Source: Chitinophaga silvatica | GTDB lineage: Bacteria > Bacteroidota > Bacteroidia > Chitinophagales > Chitinophagaceae | Assembly (NCBI RefSeq): GCF_003419895.1 | Contig: NZ_QPMM01000002.1 | Coordinates: 1 to 64,000, forward strand | DNA: 64,000 nt | Direction of reading: 5' to 3' | In this document: positions 16,495 through 25,082 of the stretch, piece by piece | How positions within the stretch are numbered: position 1 is the stretch's first letter | How the letters are laid out: each line of letters opens with the position of its first letter | The notes under the pieces: generated by a model | Told to the model about the DNA's origin: nothing | The model's input: only the letters and a program-made list of their open reading frames with translations | Database searches by the model: none | Made by a program: the position numbers and the translations under genes

Positions 16495-18366
16495 TTAGAA
16501 ATCAAGCTCCATATTCAACCGGTCTTTTAGCTCCTTTACCAGTGGATATTTGTCGGCAATCTGCTGAAACTGCTCCCGGCTCGAAAGAGGGGCGGGCCCA
16601 ATATCCTGAGTTTGCTGACTTTCGTCCAGTGATAAAGTCAAAACAATACTCTGATTGCTGAAGCGCTTTTTAAAATAATCGGCTATTGCCAGCTTTTCTT
16701 CTTCAATAAAGTTCAGTTGCACGATGTTACGGCTCACGATTCCTACCTCATCTTTCCCTTCCAGTATTTTTAACTGTGCTAACTGAAGGTTACTTACTAC
16801 CGTCATTTTGTTGGCCTGGCGGTACTGATCTATGAATTCTTCCCAATATACGTGTAAAGCACCCATTGTCAGGGGAAGTGCCTGTACCTGAGTGTTTACC
16901 TGTTGTTTTGCTGCCATTGCCTCTTTCATAGCTGCCAGACCAGTTAATTTGGTAGTGGTGGCTGATGTAGTGGTAGCGGCGGCTGGCTTGGGAGCTGTTG
17001 TCACTGGCTGGCCAACAGGGGTGGCCACCGGTGGAGCTGGTGTTGTCGGAGTAACAGACGTTTGTGCAGGTAATGGCGTCGGAGGTACCGGATTGGATAC
17101 AGGCACCTGCGGAACAGGCTGACCTATAGATTCTACAGTAGCAGGTTTTACTATCGTTTTAGCCGTAACTGGTTGAACACCAGGGGCTCTTAGCTTTTGT
17201 GGCGCACTGCCATCAGGAACTAATTTTTTTTTTGCTACTTCTCCATTACTATCGTCACTCACCAAAACAACCGCCTGTTGAAGATAACAGAGCTTAATCA
17301 ACGCCATTTCCACATGCAACCTTTTGTTGCGGGCCATGCGATAGTTAATCTCCGTTTCATTCAGCAAATGAAGCGCTGTTATTAAATAAGCAGGACTTAC
17401 CTGCCCGGATAATTGTTTATATCGATCTTTCAGATTACCAGATACTTCTACCAGGTGTAAGGCCTTCTCTTCTTTGCATAATAACAGGTTACGCAGAAAC
17501 TCGGCCCACCCGTTAAGGAAGTTATCTCCCTCAAATCCTTTTCTCAAAACTTCATCAAAAATCAGGAGGGCAGTAGCTACATCCTGGTTTAATACCGATT
17601 CCATTACCCTGAAGAAATAATCATAATCCAGGATATTCAGGTGTTCGAGGGTATTCTGATAGGTAAGATGACCACTGGTGAAACTTACAATCTTATCAAG
17701 TGTACTGAGGGAGTCACGCATGCAACCATCAGTCTTTTGTGCAACAAGATGCAGGGCATCAGCTTCAGCCTGGATATTTTCCTTGGTACAGATTTCCTGC
17801 AGATGATCTACAGTGTCCTGAATGGTAATCCGTTTAAAATCAAAAATCTGGCAACGACTTAAAATCGTAGGCAGAATTTTATGCTTTTCTGTAGTAGCGA
17901 GGATAAAGATTGCGTATGATGGCGGTTCTTCCAGGGTTTTCAGAAAAGCATTGAAAGCCGAGGAGCTAAGCATATGCACCTCGTCTATTATATATATCTT
18001 ATATTTTCCGGCTTGAGGAGCAAAACGAACCTGCTCCACCAGGGTACGGATATCGTCTACCGAATTGTTGGAAGCCGCATCCAGTTCATGGATGTTGAAT
18101 GAACTACCTTCATTGAAGGAGGTGCAGGAATGACAGGCATTACATGCCTCCCCGTCTGGCTGGAGGTTTTCACAGTTAATAGTTTTAGCTAAAATACGTG
18201 CACAGGTAGTTTTCCCCACACCTCTGGGCCCACAAAACAGGAAGGCATGAGCCAACTGGTGATTGCGGATGGCATTTTTCAGAGTGGTAGTAATATGTGC
18301 TTGTCCGACAACGGTTGAAAAATTTTGTGGACGGTATTTTCGGGCTGAAACGATAAAATTCTCCAT
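16495..18366 (-). CDS. dnaX: DNA polymerase III subunits gamma and tau
   Basis: 623 aa clamp-loader ATPase from the ATG at 18366 (MENFIVSARKYRP), chosen over an open frame to 18405 because family members begin this way. Seen: Walker A GPRGVGKTT near 46-54, the zinc site with CNACHSC near 75-81, the DEVHML Walker B, sensor 1 LATTEKHKILPTILSRCQ, then domain III, a Pro/Thr/Ala-rich linker, and a C-terminal tau region expected to bind the polymerase and helicase. A run of ten A at 17224-17233 falls at the end of domain III; a frame change there ends translation at once, giving a gamma-like short product of about 384 aa. Confidence 0.95.
   Translation of the reverse strand: MENFIVSARKYRPQNFSTVVGQAHITTTLKNAIRNHQLAHAFLFCGPRGVGKTTCARILAKTINCENLQPDGEACNACHSCTSFNEGSSFNIHELDAASNNSVDDIRTLVEQVRFAPQAGKYKIYIIDEVHMLSSSAFNAFLKTLEEPPSYAIFILATTEKHKILPTILSRCQIFDFKRITIQDTVDHLQEICTKENIQAEADALHLVAQKTDGCMRDSLSTLDKIVSFTSGHLTYQNTLEHLNILDYDYFFRVMESVLNQDVATALLIFDEVLRKGFEGDNFLNGWAEFLRNLLLCKEEKALHLVEVSGNLKDRYKQLSGQVSPAYLITALHLLNETEINYRMARNKRLHVEMALIKLCYLQQAVVLVSDDSNGEVAKKKLVPDGSAPQKLRAPGVQPVTAKTIVKPATVESIGQPVPQVPVSNPVPPTPLPAQTSVTPTTPAPPVATPVGQPVTTAPKPAAATTTSATTTKLTGLAAMKEAMAAKQQVNTQVQALPLTMGALHVYWEEFIDQYRQANKMTVVSNLQLAQLKILEGKDEVGIVSRNIVQLNFIEEEKLAIADYFKKRFSNQSIVLTLSLDESQQTQDIGPAPLSSREQFQQIADKYPLVKELKDRLNMELDF
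17224..17233 (-). promoter_or_regulatory. A10 slippery sequence inside dnaX
   Basis: On the coding strand the codons are GCA AAA AAA AAA TTA, an uninterrupted run of ten A. Shifting to -1 gives AAA ATT AGT TCC TGA, and shifting to +1 gives AAA AAT TAG, so both alternative frames stop within four codons. This is the layout of programmed slippage that makes gamma from dnaX in other bacteria (A9 transcriptional slippage in Thermus, A AAA AAG frameshifting in E. coli). Confidence 0.75.
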
Positions 18367-18452
18367 ATAACGGCTTACGCATTCGCGAGCGTCGAAAATA
18401 CGCACAAATTCACTAAGAGAAAAATAACGAGTAAGAATAAGGGTTTCAGAAG

Positions 18453-20567
18453 CTAATTGCCTGGTTCAAGTGTCAGAATAAAATCAAGATATGTTTTTTT
18501 CAATAATATTATTCCGCTGTTAAAATGTTCCATTAATGTAGAACTGATTTCATGTAGCGACTGAATAGCTACATAATCAGGAACCATATCGTCTACAAAG
18601 CGGCAATCCTGTTCCCGGAATTTCCTGATTTTATCATCTACTTCTTCTGGAAATGAATGGTAAATCGGGGAGTTAACCAGTTGGGCCAATAACATTTTAA
18701 AATTCCAGCATTCTGTAGATAATACATCAAACAGGTCTGGAAGAATAGCAGAATGCTGATCGCTACTGTTGAAAATCAGGCTTACACAGTGGATAATCTT
18801 TATTACCTGATTATTTAATCGTTGCCCGCTCTGCTGGTATTTTAATATTTCTGTATACTGTTCTACCAATAAATCTGCAATTTCCTGACTTTCCTGTTGG
18901 GCAATGGTATAATGATATCTGAAGGCAAATTCATCATGGTGTTTCAACCAATCCTGCTCCTGATTCACGTGCTCCCACAACATTCTGGATAATTGCTGGG
19001 CTCTGGGAGCGCTGTATTTTTGGCCATTGAACTCAAAATGCTTTGTTTTCAACTCCCCATTACTAATGGCTTGCAGCATTTCGGCATCCTGACGATCCCT
19101 GTAGAAGCTGCGCATCCGGAGCACCACTGCCGGATGGTAAATTGTAGCCATATTATTACTGGTCAGATCCTCCCGGCTTAAAGGGGTGGAGTACGATTCA
19201 TTGAATTCGCTGAAAGCCCTGTTATCGTAATAATCATTAAATACACACGGATACTCATAAAGCTGATGACGTTCTGCCAGTTCATCAATATATTCATCAG
19301 CACTGATCATCTCCAGACTATCGAAAGATGGAGTGGTGAGCTCATATATATGGTTGGTCATGGCCTGCTGCAGTTGTTCGGGATCTGTAAACAACACCCA
19401 TGCGCTTAATGATAAAGGTTCGCAGGTAATGTTGGCATCTTTGAAATGAGTTTCCCGGGATTCGCGGGTAAGATGAGAGGTCCATTGTTCCCGCAGCTGA
19501 ACCTTACTTTTAAGAAAGGATTGAAAATAATTATCTGAAATGATTGGTAAACCGGCATCATCTAACGACAGATGATGTTGCATTGCATAATAATGAATCA
19601 ATGATTGCTGAACGAGAAAAATATTATCAAATCGCAATGATTTTTCTGCCAGGTCAGGAAGTTTATGAAAACAATGATCAAGACAATATGCTCCCATTTC
19701 CTGGCGACGTAAGCCGGAAATAGCAGTTTCTGTACTGCTAAGATTTACGGCAATTGTATCGGCATACCATTCCATTTCCTTGCTTAACTCAAGGTATTGC
19801 TGATTAGTTATGGAATAGAATTTTTTTAGAATAGATTGAATAACATGCAGAATTTTACTTGTTATATGGGCATAAAAACTGAATAAATGATTTTTATGCT
19901 GCCAGTTAGCTTCTATTTCGTTCCACTGTTCATTTTCATATAACAGGTTATACAATCGCTTATTGAAGGTGTAAACATAGCAGCCCAGTTTCATGCTTCT
20001 TTTTGAAAAATGGGCAAATTCATGTGCCAACAGCATTTTAAGCTCACTCAGATTCACGCTGTTGATAAGACCAATTCCAATTTCAAGATTTTTGCGGGGC
20101 GCCCAAAACAGGCTGAGTAAACTGGGATCATCAAACATCGAGGTATTTGAATCAGGAACCAGGAAAATTTTTTTAGGAAAACGAATACGGGTATCTTTTA
20201 CCAATTGTTGAATAAAATCGAACAGGTAAGGGTGATTGGCTGCCAGTATCTCTCTTCTGTAAGGGTTGCTGCTGCTACGTTTACTAAACAGGAACTTCAT
20301 TAAAAAAAACAATACCATTCCCCCCAGCACAATAAAGCTAATGCTTATTGCACCAGTGAGCCAACCAGGATAGGTACGAAATAATAAAGCACCACCTGAT
20401 ATGCAAGCAACAGCCAGGGCCACGGCTGTAAGTAACAAAACCACGTAAAGGATAAAAAACAACACCACACAGCTGATCGCCTTTACTATTTGTTGTTTAA
20501 ACAATAACGTGGGTTCGATGAGTGCCAAGCCTGCGTTTCTCTGGCACTCGGGATAGAAGTTGGTCAT
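18453..20567 (-). CDS. membrane-bound M48 family metalloprotease
   Basis: About 704 aa from the ATG at 20567; another ATG at 20576 is possible. Two or three transmembrane helices lie near 32-62 and 74-95. The zinc motif HEFAHFSKR lies near 187-195 and the third ligand is probably the Glu of SKEMEWYADTIAVNL near 265-280, giving the HExxH...ExxxD layout of M48 (HtpX/Ste24-like) peptidases. The long C-terminal part (about 400 aa) is helical, charged and unrecognised, and is much larger than in HtpX. It probably acts at the inner membrane in protein quality control. It stands alone, 87 bp from the dnaX start. Confidence 0.82.
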   Translation of the reverse strand: MTNFYPECQRNAGLALIEPTLLFKQQIVKAISCVVLFFILYVVLLLTAVALAVACISGGALLFRTYPGWLTGAISISFIVLGGMVLFFLMKFLFSKRSSSNPYRREILAANHPYLFDFIQQLVKDTRIRFPKKIFLVPDSNTSMFDDPSLLSLFWAPRKNLEIGIGLINSVNLSELKMLLAHEFAHFSKRSMKLGCYVYTFNKRLYNLLYENEQWNEIEANWQHKNHLFSFYAHITSKILHVIQSILKKFYSITNQQYLELSKEMEWYADTIAVNLSSTETAISGLRRQEMGAYCLDHCFHKLPDLAEKSLRFDNIFLVQQSLIHYYAMQHHLSLDDAGLPIISDNYFQSFLKSKVQLREQWTSHLTRESRETHFKDANITCEPLSLSAWVLFTDPEQLQQAMTNHIYELTTPSFDSLEMISADEYIDELAERHQLYEYPCVFNDYYDNRAFSEFNESYSTPLSREDLTSNNMATIYHPAVVLRMRSFYRDRQDAEMLQAISNGELKTKHFEFNGQKYSAPRAQQLSRMLWEHVNQEQDWLKHHDEFAFRYHYTIAQQESQEIADLLVEQYTEILKYQQSGQRLNNQVIKIIHCVSLIFNSSDQHSAILPDLFDVLSTECWNFKMLLAQLVNSPIYHSFPEEVDDKIRKFREQDCRFVDDMVPDYVAIQSLHEISSTLMEHFNSGIILLKKTYLDFILTLEPGN

Positions 20568-20775
20568 AGCAAACATCCGGTTAGAAAAGATCGTAACAGC
20601 AAAAAGGAATTAAATGTATGTAATATTCACTATTTCTTCTGCTCCAAATAGCACTCGTATAAACATATGATTGGGGTAAGTGGGCCATCGGTAAGGGTTT
20701 GAAACTTTTTTAAATTGATATTTTTTTTAAAGTTATATATAAATGCACTTATGTTTGGTCAGATTCTTCAAAAAA

Positions 20776-20809
20776 AAGATGCATAGTCAATTTTACAACC
20801 ATGCATCTT
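20776..20809 (-). terminator. terminator after GNAT-like gene
   Basis: AAGATGCAT at 20776-20784 pairs perfectly with ATGCATCTT at 20801-20809, and on the minus strand is followed by a run of seven T. It lies 27 bp past the stop at 20836. The remaining gap up to the M48 gene start shows nothing else. Confidence 0.85.
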
Positions 20810-20835
20810 CCATATTAAAAATATATTAAATAAAA

Positions 20836-22002
20836 TTATAATCCAATTATTGGGTGTCTTTCATATGGTGCATTTCTATCAAACAAATACCTGTAAGTTG
20901 TCAGTTTTCGCGATGGTACAGCTCCCAGGTTCTCACAAACATTCATCATCTTGGGATTAAAATCTCCCACCCATTGCATCTCATAATCTATATATTTAGT
21001 GTGATGCTGAATAATATTTGCGCCTTCAACAATAATGTAAGAATCTACCCCTTTGCCCTGAAAATCAGGTACTACACCAAAAATAATCCCTACGATTTTT
21101 TTACAATATCCAGTGTTTTTCAACCATAAAAATTTGAGTTTTTGCAATAACCCAAATTTCCCATCCATCAACTTAATATACTGATTCAGGTCAGGTAAGT
21201 TTAGCCAGATAGCGATTGGTTCATCTTTATAAAAAGCAAACCAGGCAACTTTTTCATCCAGCAGAGGCTTCATTTGTTTGAAGAGTGCCAAAGCCTGTGC
21301 TTTGGGCATATCCTTTCCTCCGGCGTGTTTTGCCCAGGCCTTATTATATACGGTACAAAAAGCATCAGCATACTTATTGAGATCCTTTTTGCTTATATGT
21401 TCGGCCCTGTAATTAGGATCTGCAGCAATAGCTTTATGACGATCATAAAATTTAGGTTGCAATTCTTCCGAAACAGCCATGCTATAGCAGATCTGGTTGA
21501 AAAACAACTTAAACCCATAATTTTCAAACAATTGAATATAATAGGGAGGGTTAAAGTTCATACAATACATAGGTTCCTTGAAACCCTCTGTCAGTAAACC
21601 CCACCAGTTATTTCTTTCACCAAAATTAATGGGGCCATCCATGCCAATTATTCCTCTTTCCTCCAACCATTTTTTAGCTGTATCGAAAAGATAATTAGCA
21701 GTATCCTGATCATTAATACAATCAAAAAATCCCACACCGCCAATTAATCCAGGGTCACCCTTGGATTTGTATTTCTTATTTACGAATGCTGCAATCCTTC
21801 CGATCAGACTACCTTTTTCGTCCTGAAGTACCCACCGAATACACTCTCCATGTCTGAATGCCTTGTTCTGTTTCGGGTCAAATACCTGGTTGATATCCTT
21901 ATCCAGCGGCCTGATATACCCTGGTACATCTTTATTCAATGCAATATGTACGTCGAGAAACTGCCTGGCTGTTTGTTCATTGTTTACAATTGTTAGTTGC
22001 AT
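20836..22002 (-). CDS. GNAT-fold protein of unknown substrate
   Basis: 388 aa, cytosolic, no signal peptide. The overall pattern is that of a large acyl-CoA N-acyltransferase-like protein: an N-terminal half with IGRIAAFVNKKYK and GPINFGERNNWWGLL, and a C-terminal half with GIIFGVVPDFQGKGVDSYII near 305-325, which resembles the acetyl-CoA pyrophosphate loop (Q/RxxGxG/A) of GNAT enzymes. Proteins of this length and pattern are widespread in Bacteroidota without an assigned role. It is a single-gene unit with its own terminator and is divergent from 22072. Confidence 0.65.
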   Translation of the reverse strand: MQLTIVNNEQTARQFLDVHIALNKDVPGYIRPLDKDINQVFDPKQNKAFRHGECIRWVLQDEKGSLIGRIAAFVNKKYKSKGDPGLIGGVGFFDCINDQDTANYLFDTAKKWLEERGIIGMDGPINFGERNNWWGLLTEGFKEPMYCMNFNPPYYIQLFENYGFKLFFNQICYSMAVSEELQPKFYDRHKAIAADPNYRAEHISKKDLNKYADAFCTVYNKAWAKHAGGKDMPKAQALALFKQMKPLLDEKVAWFAFYKDEPIAIWLNLPDLNQYIKLMDGKFGLLQKLKFLWLKNTGYCKKIVGIIFGVVPDFQGKGVDSYIIVEGANIIQHHTKYIDYEMQWVGDFNPKMMNVCENLGAVPSRKLTTYRYLFDRNAPYERHPIIGL

Positions 22003-22071
22003 TGTGACTAGACTATTTGTACAAAAATAAATAAAAACTGTATTGGCACTATTTTTTCTCTTCTGCTAAGC

Positions 22072-22683
22072 ATGAAGAGAAATGTCGTATATCCTGTTGT
22101 CCTTCTTTTACTTGTTATAATATTTAGTTTGGGCTATTGCCAGCAGCAACGCCATTCACGTAAGATATTGACAGAAAATCAGCGACTTTGGAACGAAAAT
22201 CGTGATTTGCGTAAAAGTTTGCAACAAGCAGGGGCTATTGACGATCAAATAGCCAGTCATCAGGCGGTTCAACAGCGCACCGCTGGTCAGTTTATTGAAC
22301 GTCGCGCTTATTATCGCCGCAATTGGAAGCAGTTTATTGCCGTTTCGGCCGATGATTATAAAACAGGGTTCCTGGGGGGCATCAAAAATCTTCACATCCT
22401 GGTACGTAATCAAACCGAATATGCTATCGATAATGTGGTTGTAACCGTTGAATATTTACGCAATAATAACGAAGTATTTAAAACTGAACAATATACAATC
22501 AGTAATATTCCAGAAAAATCTGTTCGAAGTATCGCCGCTTCCAATAGCCGTAAAGGCAGCAAAGTGAACGTGAAATTGGAAAGCATCACCAGTCAGGCTA
22601 TGAATTTCTGCTATGCGGTATCCAAACCCGTTTTGGCAGGAAACCCCGACCCCTACGAATGCGTTCCGTCATCCCACCAATAA
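22072..22683 (+). CDS. membrane-anchored hypothetical protein
   Basis: 203 aa. An N-terminal hydrophobic segment (about 7-23, YPVVLLLLVIIFSLGY) is followed by a short coiled-coil (about 29-55, LTENQRLWNENRDLRKSLQQ) and a periplasmic or extracytoplasmic beta-rich domain (about 100-180) with KNLHILVRNQTEYAIDNVVVTVEYL, similar in pattern to FxLYD-type domains. The Cys at 23 could make it a lipoprotein, though the residues before it (SLGYC) are a poor lipobox. No function can be assigned. It precedes the GNAT gene by 15 bp on the same strand and may be co-transcribed. Confidence 0.65.
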   Translation: MKRNVVYPVVLLLLVIIFSLGYCQQQRHSRKILTENQRLWNENRDLRKSLQQAGAIDDQIASHQAVQQRTAGQFIERRAYYRRNWKQFIAVSADDYKTGFLGGIKNLHILVRNQTEYAIDNVVVTVEYLRNNNEVFKTEQYTISNIPEKSVRSIAASNSRKGSKVNVKLESITSQAMNFCYAVSKPVLAGNPDPYECVPSSHQ

Positions 22684-22698
22684 TTGGTAACTTAGCTA

Positions 22699-23205
22699 AT
22701 GATCCATCTTACACCAACTCTTACAGCCGATAAATATACCAAACACCTCTATATAAATTCTTTCCCCAAACATGAAAGAAGATTATGGACCAAACAATTG
22801 GAACTACTAAAACAAAATCAATTAAAGCTCTTAAAAATTCTGAATGAAGAACAGGAAGTCGGATTTATATTTTATTGGCAGCTCAACAAATTTGCCTTTA
22901 TAGAACATTTTGCAATAGACCCCAATGCCAGGGGAGGGGGGATTGGATCACAAGTAATGAATAAAGTAGCAGAGATATTAAAAACTATTATTCTTGAAGT
23001 GGAGCCACCTTTAACTGAAATGGCTAAGCGTAGAATTAATTTCTATGAAAGGTTAGGATATCAAACATTTAATGATACGTATCTCCAACCTCCGTATAAT
23101 CCGCATAACCCTCCTCTTGAACTACGGTTAATGTATCTGAACCTACCTTCGGAACTGACTTATGAGGAGGTTAAAAATGAACTTTACAGTACTGTTTATA
23201 AATAG
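22699..23205 (+). CDS. GNAT family N-acetyltransferase
   Basis: 168 aa single GNAT domain. The acetyl-CoA binding motif A is clear: FIEHFAIDPNARGGGIGSQVMNKV near 74-97, followed by ILEVEPP and the motif B segment RRINFYERLGYQTF near 112-125. The acceptor substrate is unknown; small-molecule GNATs of this length are too diverse to name. It ends at a strong symmetrical terminator shared with the convergent lipoprotein gene. Confidence 0.87.
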   Translation: MIHLTPTLTADKYTKHLYINSFPKHERRLWTKQLELLKQNQLKLLKILNEEQEVGFIFYWQLNKFAFIEHFAIDPNARGGGIGSQVMNKVAEILKTIILEVEPPLTEMAKRRINFYERLGYQTFNDTYLQPPYNPHNPPLELRLMYLNLPSELTYEEVKNELYSTVYK

Positions 23206-23235
23206 GAAAGCCGGCAATTAGCCGGCTTTCCTATT
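23201..23235. terminator. bidirectional terminator
   Basis: A perfect 15-bp stem (23201-23215 with 23221-23235) with a 5-nt loop AATTA sits between two convergent genes, overlapping the last bases of the GNAT gene and ending four bases before the lipoprotein stop. A/T-rich flanks on both sides fit use in both directions. Confidence 0.85.
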
Positions 23236-23239
23236 CTAT

Positions 23240-24763
23240 TTATCCTTCACGCTGTGGGCGTTGATGTTGTTGTTCGGGAGGGCGTTGTTGTTGCTGCGGT
23301 CTTTGCTCCTGTTGTCTTTGTTGCTGCTGTTGCTGTCTTTGTTGTTGTTGCTGTTGCTGCTGAACCCTTTGCTGTTGCTGTTGTTGCGCCCTTTGTTGCT
23401 GCTGTTGTTGTTGTTGGACCCTCTGTTGTTGCTGTTGTTGCTGTTGTTGTTGAGCTCTCTGCTGCTGTTGCTGTTGTTGCTGAATTCTTTGTTGTTGTTG
23501 TTGTTGTTGCTGAGCTCTCTGCTGTTGTTGTTGTTGCTGCTGAACTCTCTGCTGTTGTTGCTGTTGCTGTTGTTGAATCCTTTGCTGTTGTTGTTGCTGT
23601 TGTCTTTGTTCTGCCTGAACTCTTTGCTGTTGTTGCTGCTGTTGTTGTTGCTGTTGAGCTCTTTGTTGTTCTTGTTGTCTCTGTTGTTGTTGCTGTTGCT
23701 GTTGTTCAGGTGTTACTCTTGTTGGTCTGTTATTATTATTTACAGGATTATTATTGTTACCTGGATTAACTCTGCCAGGGTTATTATTATTACCAGGATT
23801 ATTATTTCCAGGGGTTACTCTACCCGGGTTATTATTGTTACCTGGATTTACTCTACCCGGAATATTACCTGGATTGTTGTTGCCAGGGTTTACTCTACCG
23901 CCATTGTTATTATTATTGTTCTCAACTCTATTTGGTCTGGAAGGATTATTTCCTGGTTGAACAGGTCTGTTACGATCCGCTTCCTGACCTCTTTGAATGG
24001 CACTTCTGTCTGGACGGTAAATGCTTAATTGATTATTGTTAACCCTGCTAGGAGTTGGACGACTTGAATTCTCAACTCTTATTGGCCTGATCTGTTGACC
24101 TGAATATCTTTGTACATCACGGGCAGTTGGACCAGTATAAATTCTATTACCCTGATAGTTATTATAATTATTGATAACAGTTGTATTATTAATAATAGTG
24201 GTATTTCTACTCCTGTTTACATAGTAATTACTAATTCTCGGACTATTAATGTATTGTCTTGGTACGAATGTCCAATATGCAGCCGGGGAATTATAGGAAT
24301 AATCGTATTGAGGACCCAGAGGTGCCCAACCGTAATAATCGCCTCCGGTTCTCCAGCTTACCCATGCCGGACCCCAGTCATTACCTGGTATCCATAACCA
24401 TCCAAGCAAATTATCATATAACCAACGTCCATAGTGAAATGGCGCCCATCCCCATGAATAGTTCGATACCCATGTCCACCCATAATCTGTATATACCCAG
24501 TTACCATCAGAGTAATATGGTCTGAAATCTGATCCTACATTTGGTCTCCATACTCTGTCATAACCCGGATAACTTTGCCAGGTACCATAAGGACTCAGCG
24601 CATCATAGAAAGAAACAGATACACCCACCTGAACCTGTGGCCCGGAAGGATACGTTCCATACTGATCATCATAGGCTGGTACATATGCTGCTGTTGCGCA
24701 GCCACTGAAAAATCCTGCTATGATGAAAAGTGTTACTCCTGTATATTTTATATATGTTTTCAT
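23240..24763 (-). CDS. DUF6600-like lipoprotein with Asn-rich and Gln-rich tail
   Basis: 507 aa. The signal peptide ends in a lipobox-like FFSGC (Cys near 22). Residues about 50-170 are rich in Trp, Tyr and Gly (SFYDALSPYGTWQSYPGYDRVWRP, GWAPFHYGRWLYDN, GWAPLG), as in the DUF6600 family of surface or periplasmic proteins. Residues about 190-205 and 280-346 are Asn/Gly/Pro repeats, and about 353-507 are almost entirely Gln broken by Arg, Ala, Val, Ile and Glu. The tail is prion-like in composition and its CAA/CAG coding repeats are prone to length change. The role is unknown; an outer-membrane or matrix-associated structural protein is a guess. Confidence 0.8.
   Translation of the reverse strand: MKTYIKYTGVTLFIIAGFFSGCATAAYVPAYDDQYGTYPSGPQVQVGVSVSFYDALSPYGTWQSYPGYDRVWRPNVGSDFRPYYSDGNWVYTDYGWTWVSNYSWGWAPFHYGRWLYDNLLGWLWIPGNDWGPAWVSWRTGGDYYGWAPLGPQYDYSYNSPAAYWTFVPRQYINSPRISNYYVNRSRNTTIINNTTVINNYNNYQGNRIYTGPTARDVQRYSGQQIRPIRVENSSRPTPSRVNNNQLSIYRPDRSAIQRGQEADRNRPVQPGNNPSRPNRVENNNNNNGGRVNPGNNNPGNIPGRVNPGNNNNPGRVTPGNNNPGNNNNPGRVNPGNNNNPVNNNNRPTRVTPEQQQQQQQQRQQEQQRAQQQQQQQQQQQRVQAEQRQQQQQQQRIQQQQQQQQQRVQQQQQQQQRAQQQQQQQQRIQQQQQQQQRAQQQQQQQQQQRVQQQQQQQQRAQQQQQQRVQQQQQQQQRQQQQQQRQQEQRPQQQQRPPEQQHQRPQREG
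23243..23707 (-). repeat. CAA/CAG microsatellite-like tract coding poly-glutamine
   Basis: About 465 bp of near-continuous CAA and CAG codons on the minus strand (TTG/CTG on the plus strand), interrupted roughly every 8-12 codons by CGx, GCx or GTx. The mixture of the two Gln codons suggests selection for the amino acid and some protection against slippage. Confidence 0.9.
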
Positions 24764-25082
24764 GACTCTTTAATTTATAATAAACGGGATATAGGAGAAT
24801 AATAATGATGGCTAATTGATTAGCTGGTTCTATGAATGTATAACTGGTGGCATACTTTAAATGTTAAAGGATTATGTTAAAAATTTTATAACGTGTAAAG
24901 ATCTTTCCTCGTTTATAAGCTATATGACAAAAATGATTCCAAAATCGCTATTCCCTTTACCATACTGATTCTTGCCGTTTTTATCCAGTTCCCGATATAC
25001 CTTGGATTTTATGATTGAAGTAAGGCCGACAAATTATCTCTTATAATTATTAAATTGTGCTGGTAGCTCAAGTAATTATTCT
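24764..25082. other. intergenic region between divergent genes
   Basis: 319 bp between the starts of the Gln-rich lipoprotein gene and the 7TM-AraC gene. It must hold both promoters, but I see no full TTTG-N19-TAnnTTTG match, no hairpin with a T run and no small ORF with convincing sequence. Confidence 0.5.

Noticed and set aside
23261..24028. Long plus-strand open frame coding almost only leucine
   Set aside because: It is the mirror of the CAA/CAG tract of the Gln-rich lipoprotein gene; stops are rare on the opposite strand of such repeats.
25055..25082. tRNA-like stretch TGGTAGCTCAAG
   Set aside because: Resembles a D-arm, but no matching acceptor, anticodon or T arms follow; the AraC-type gene starts at once.
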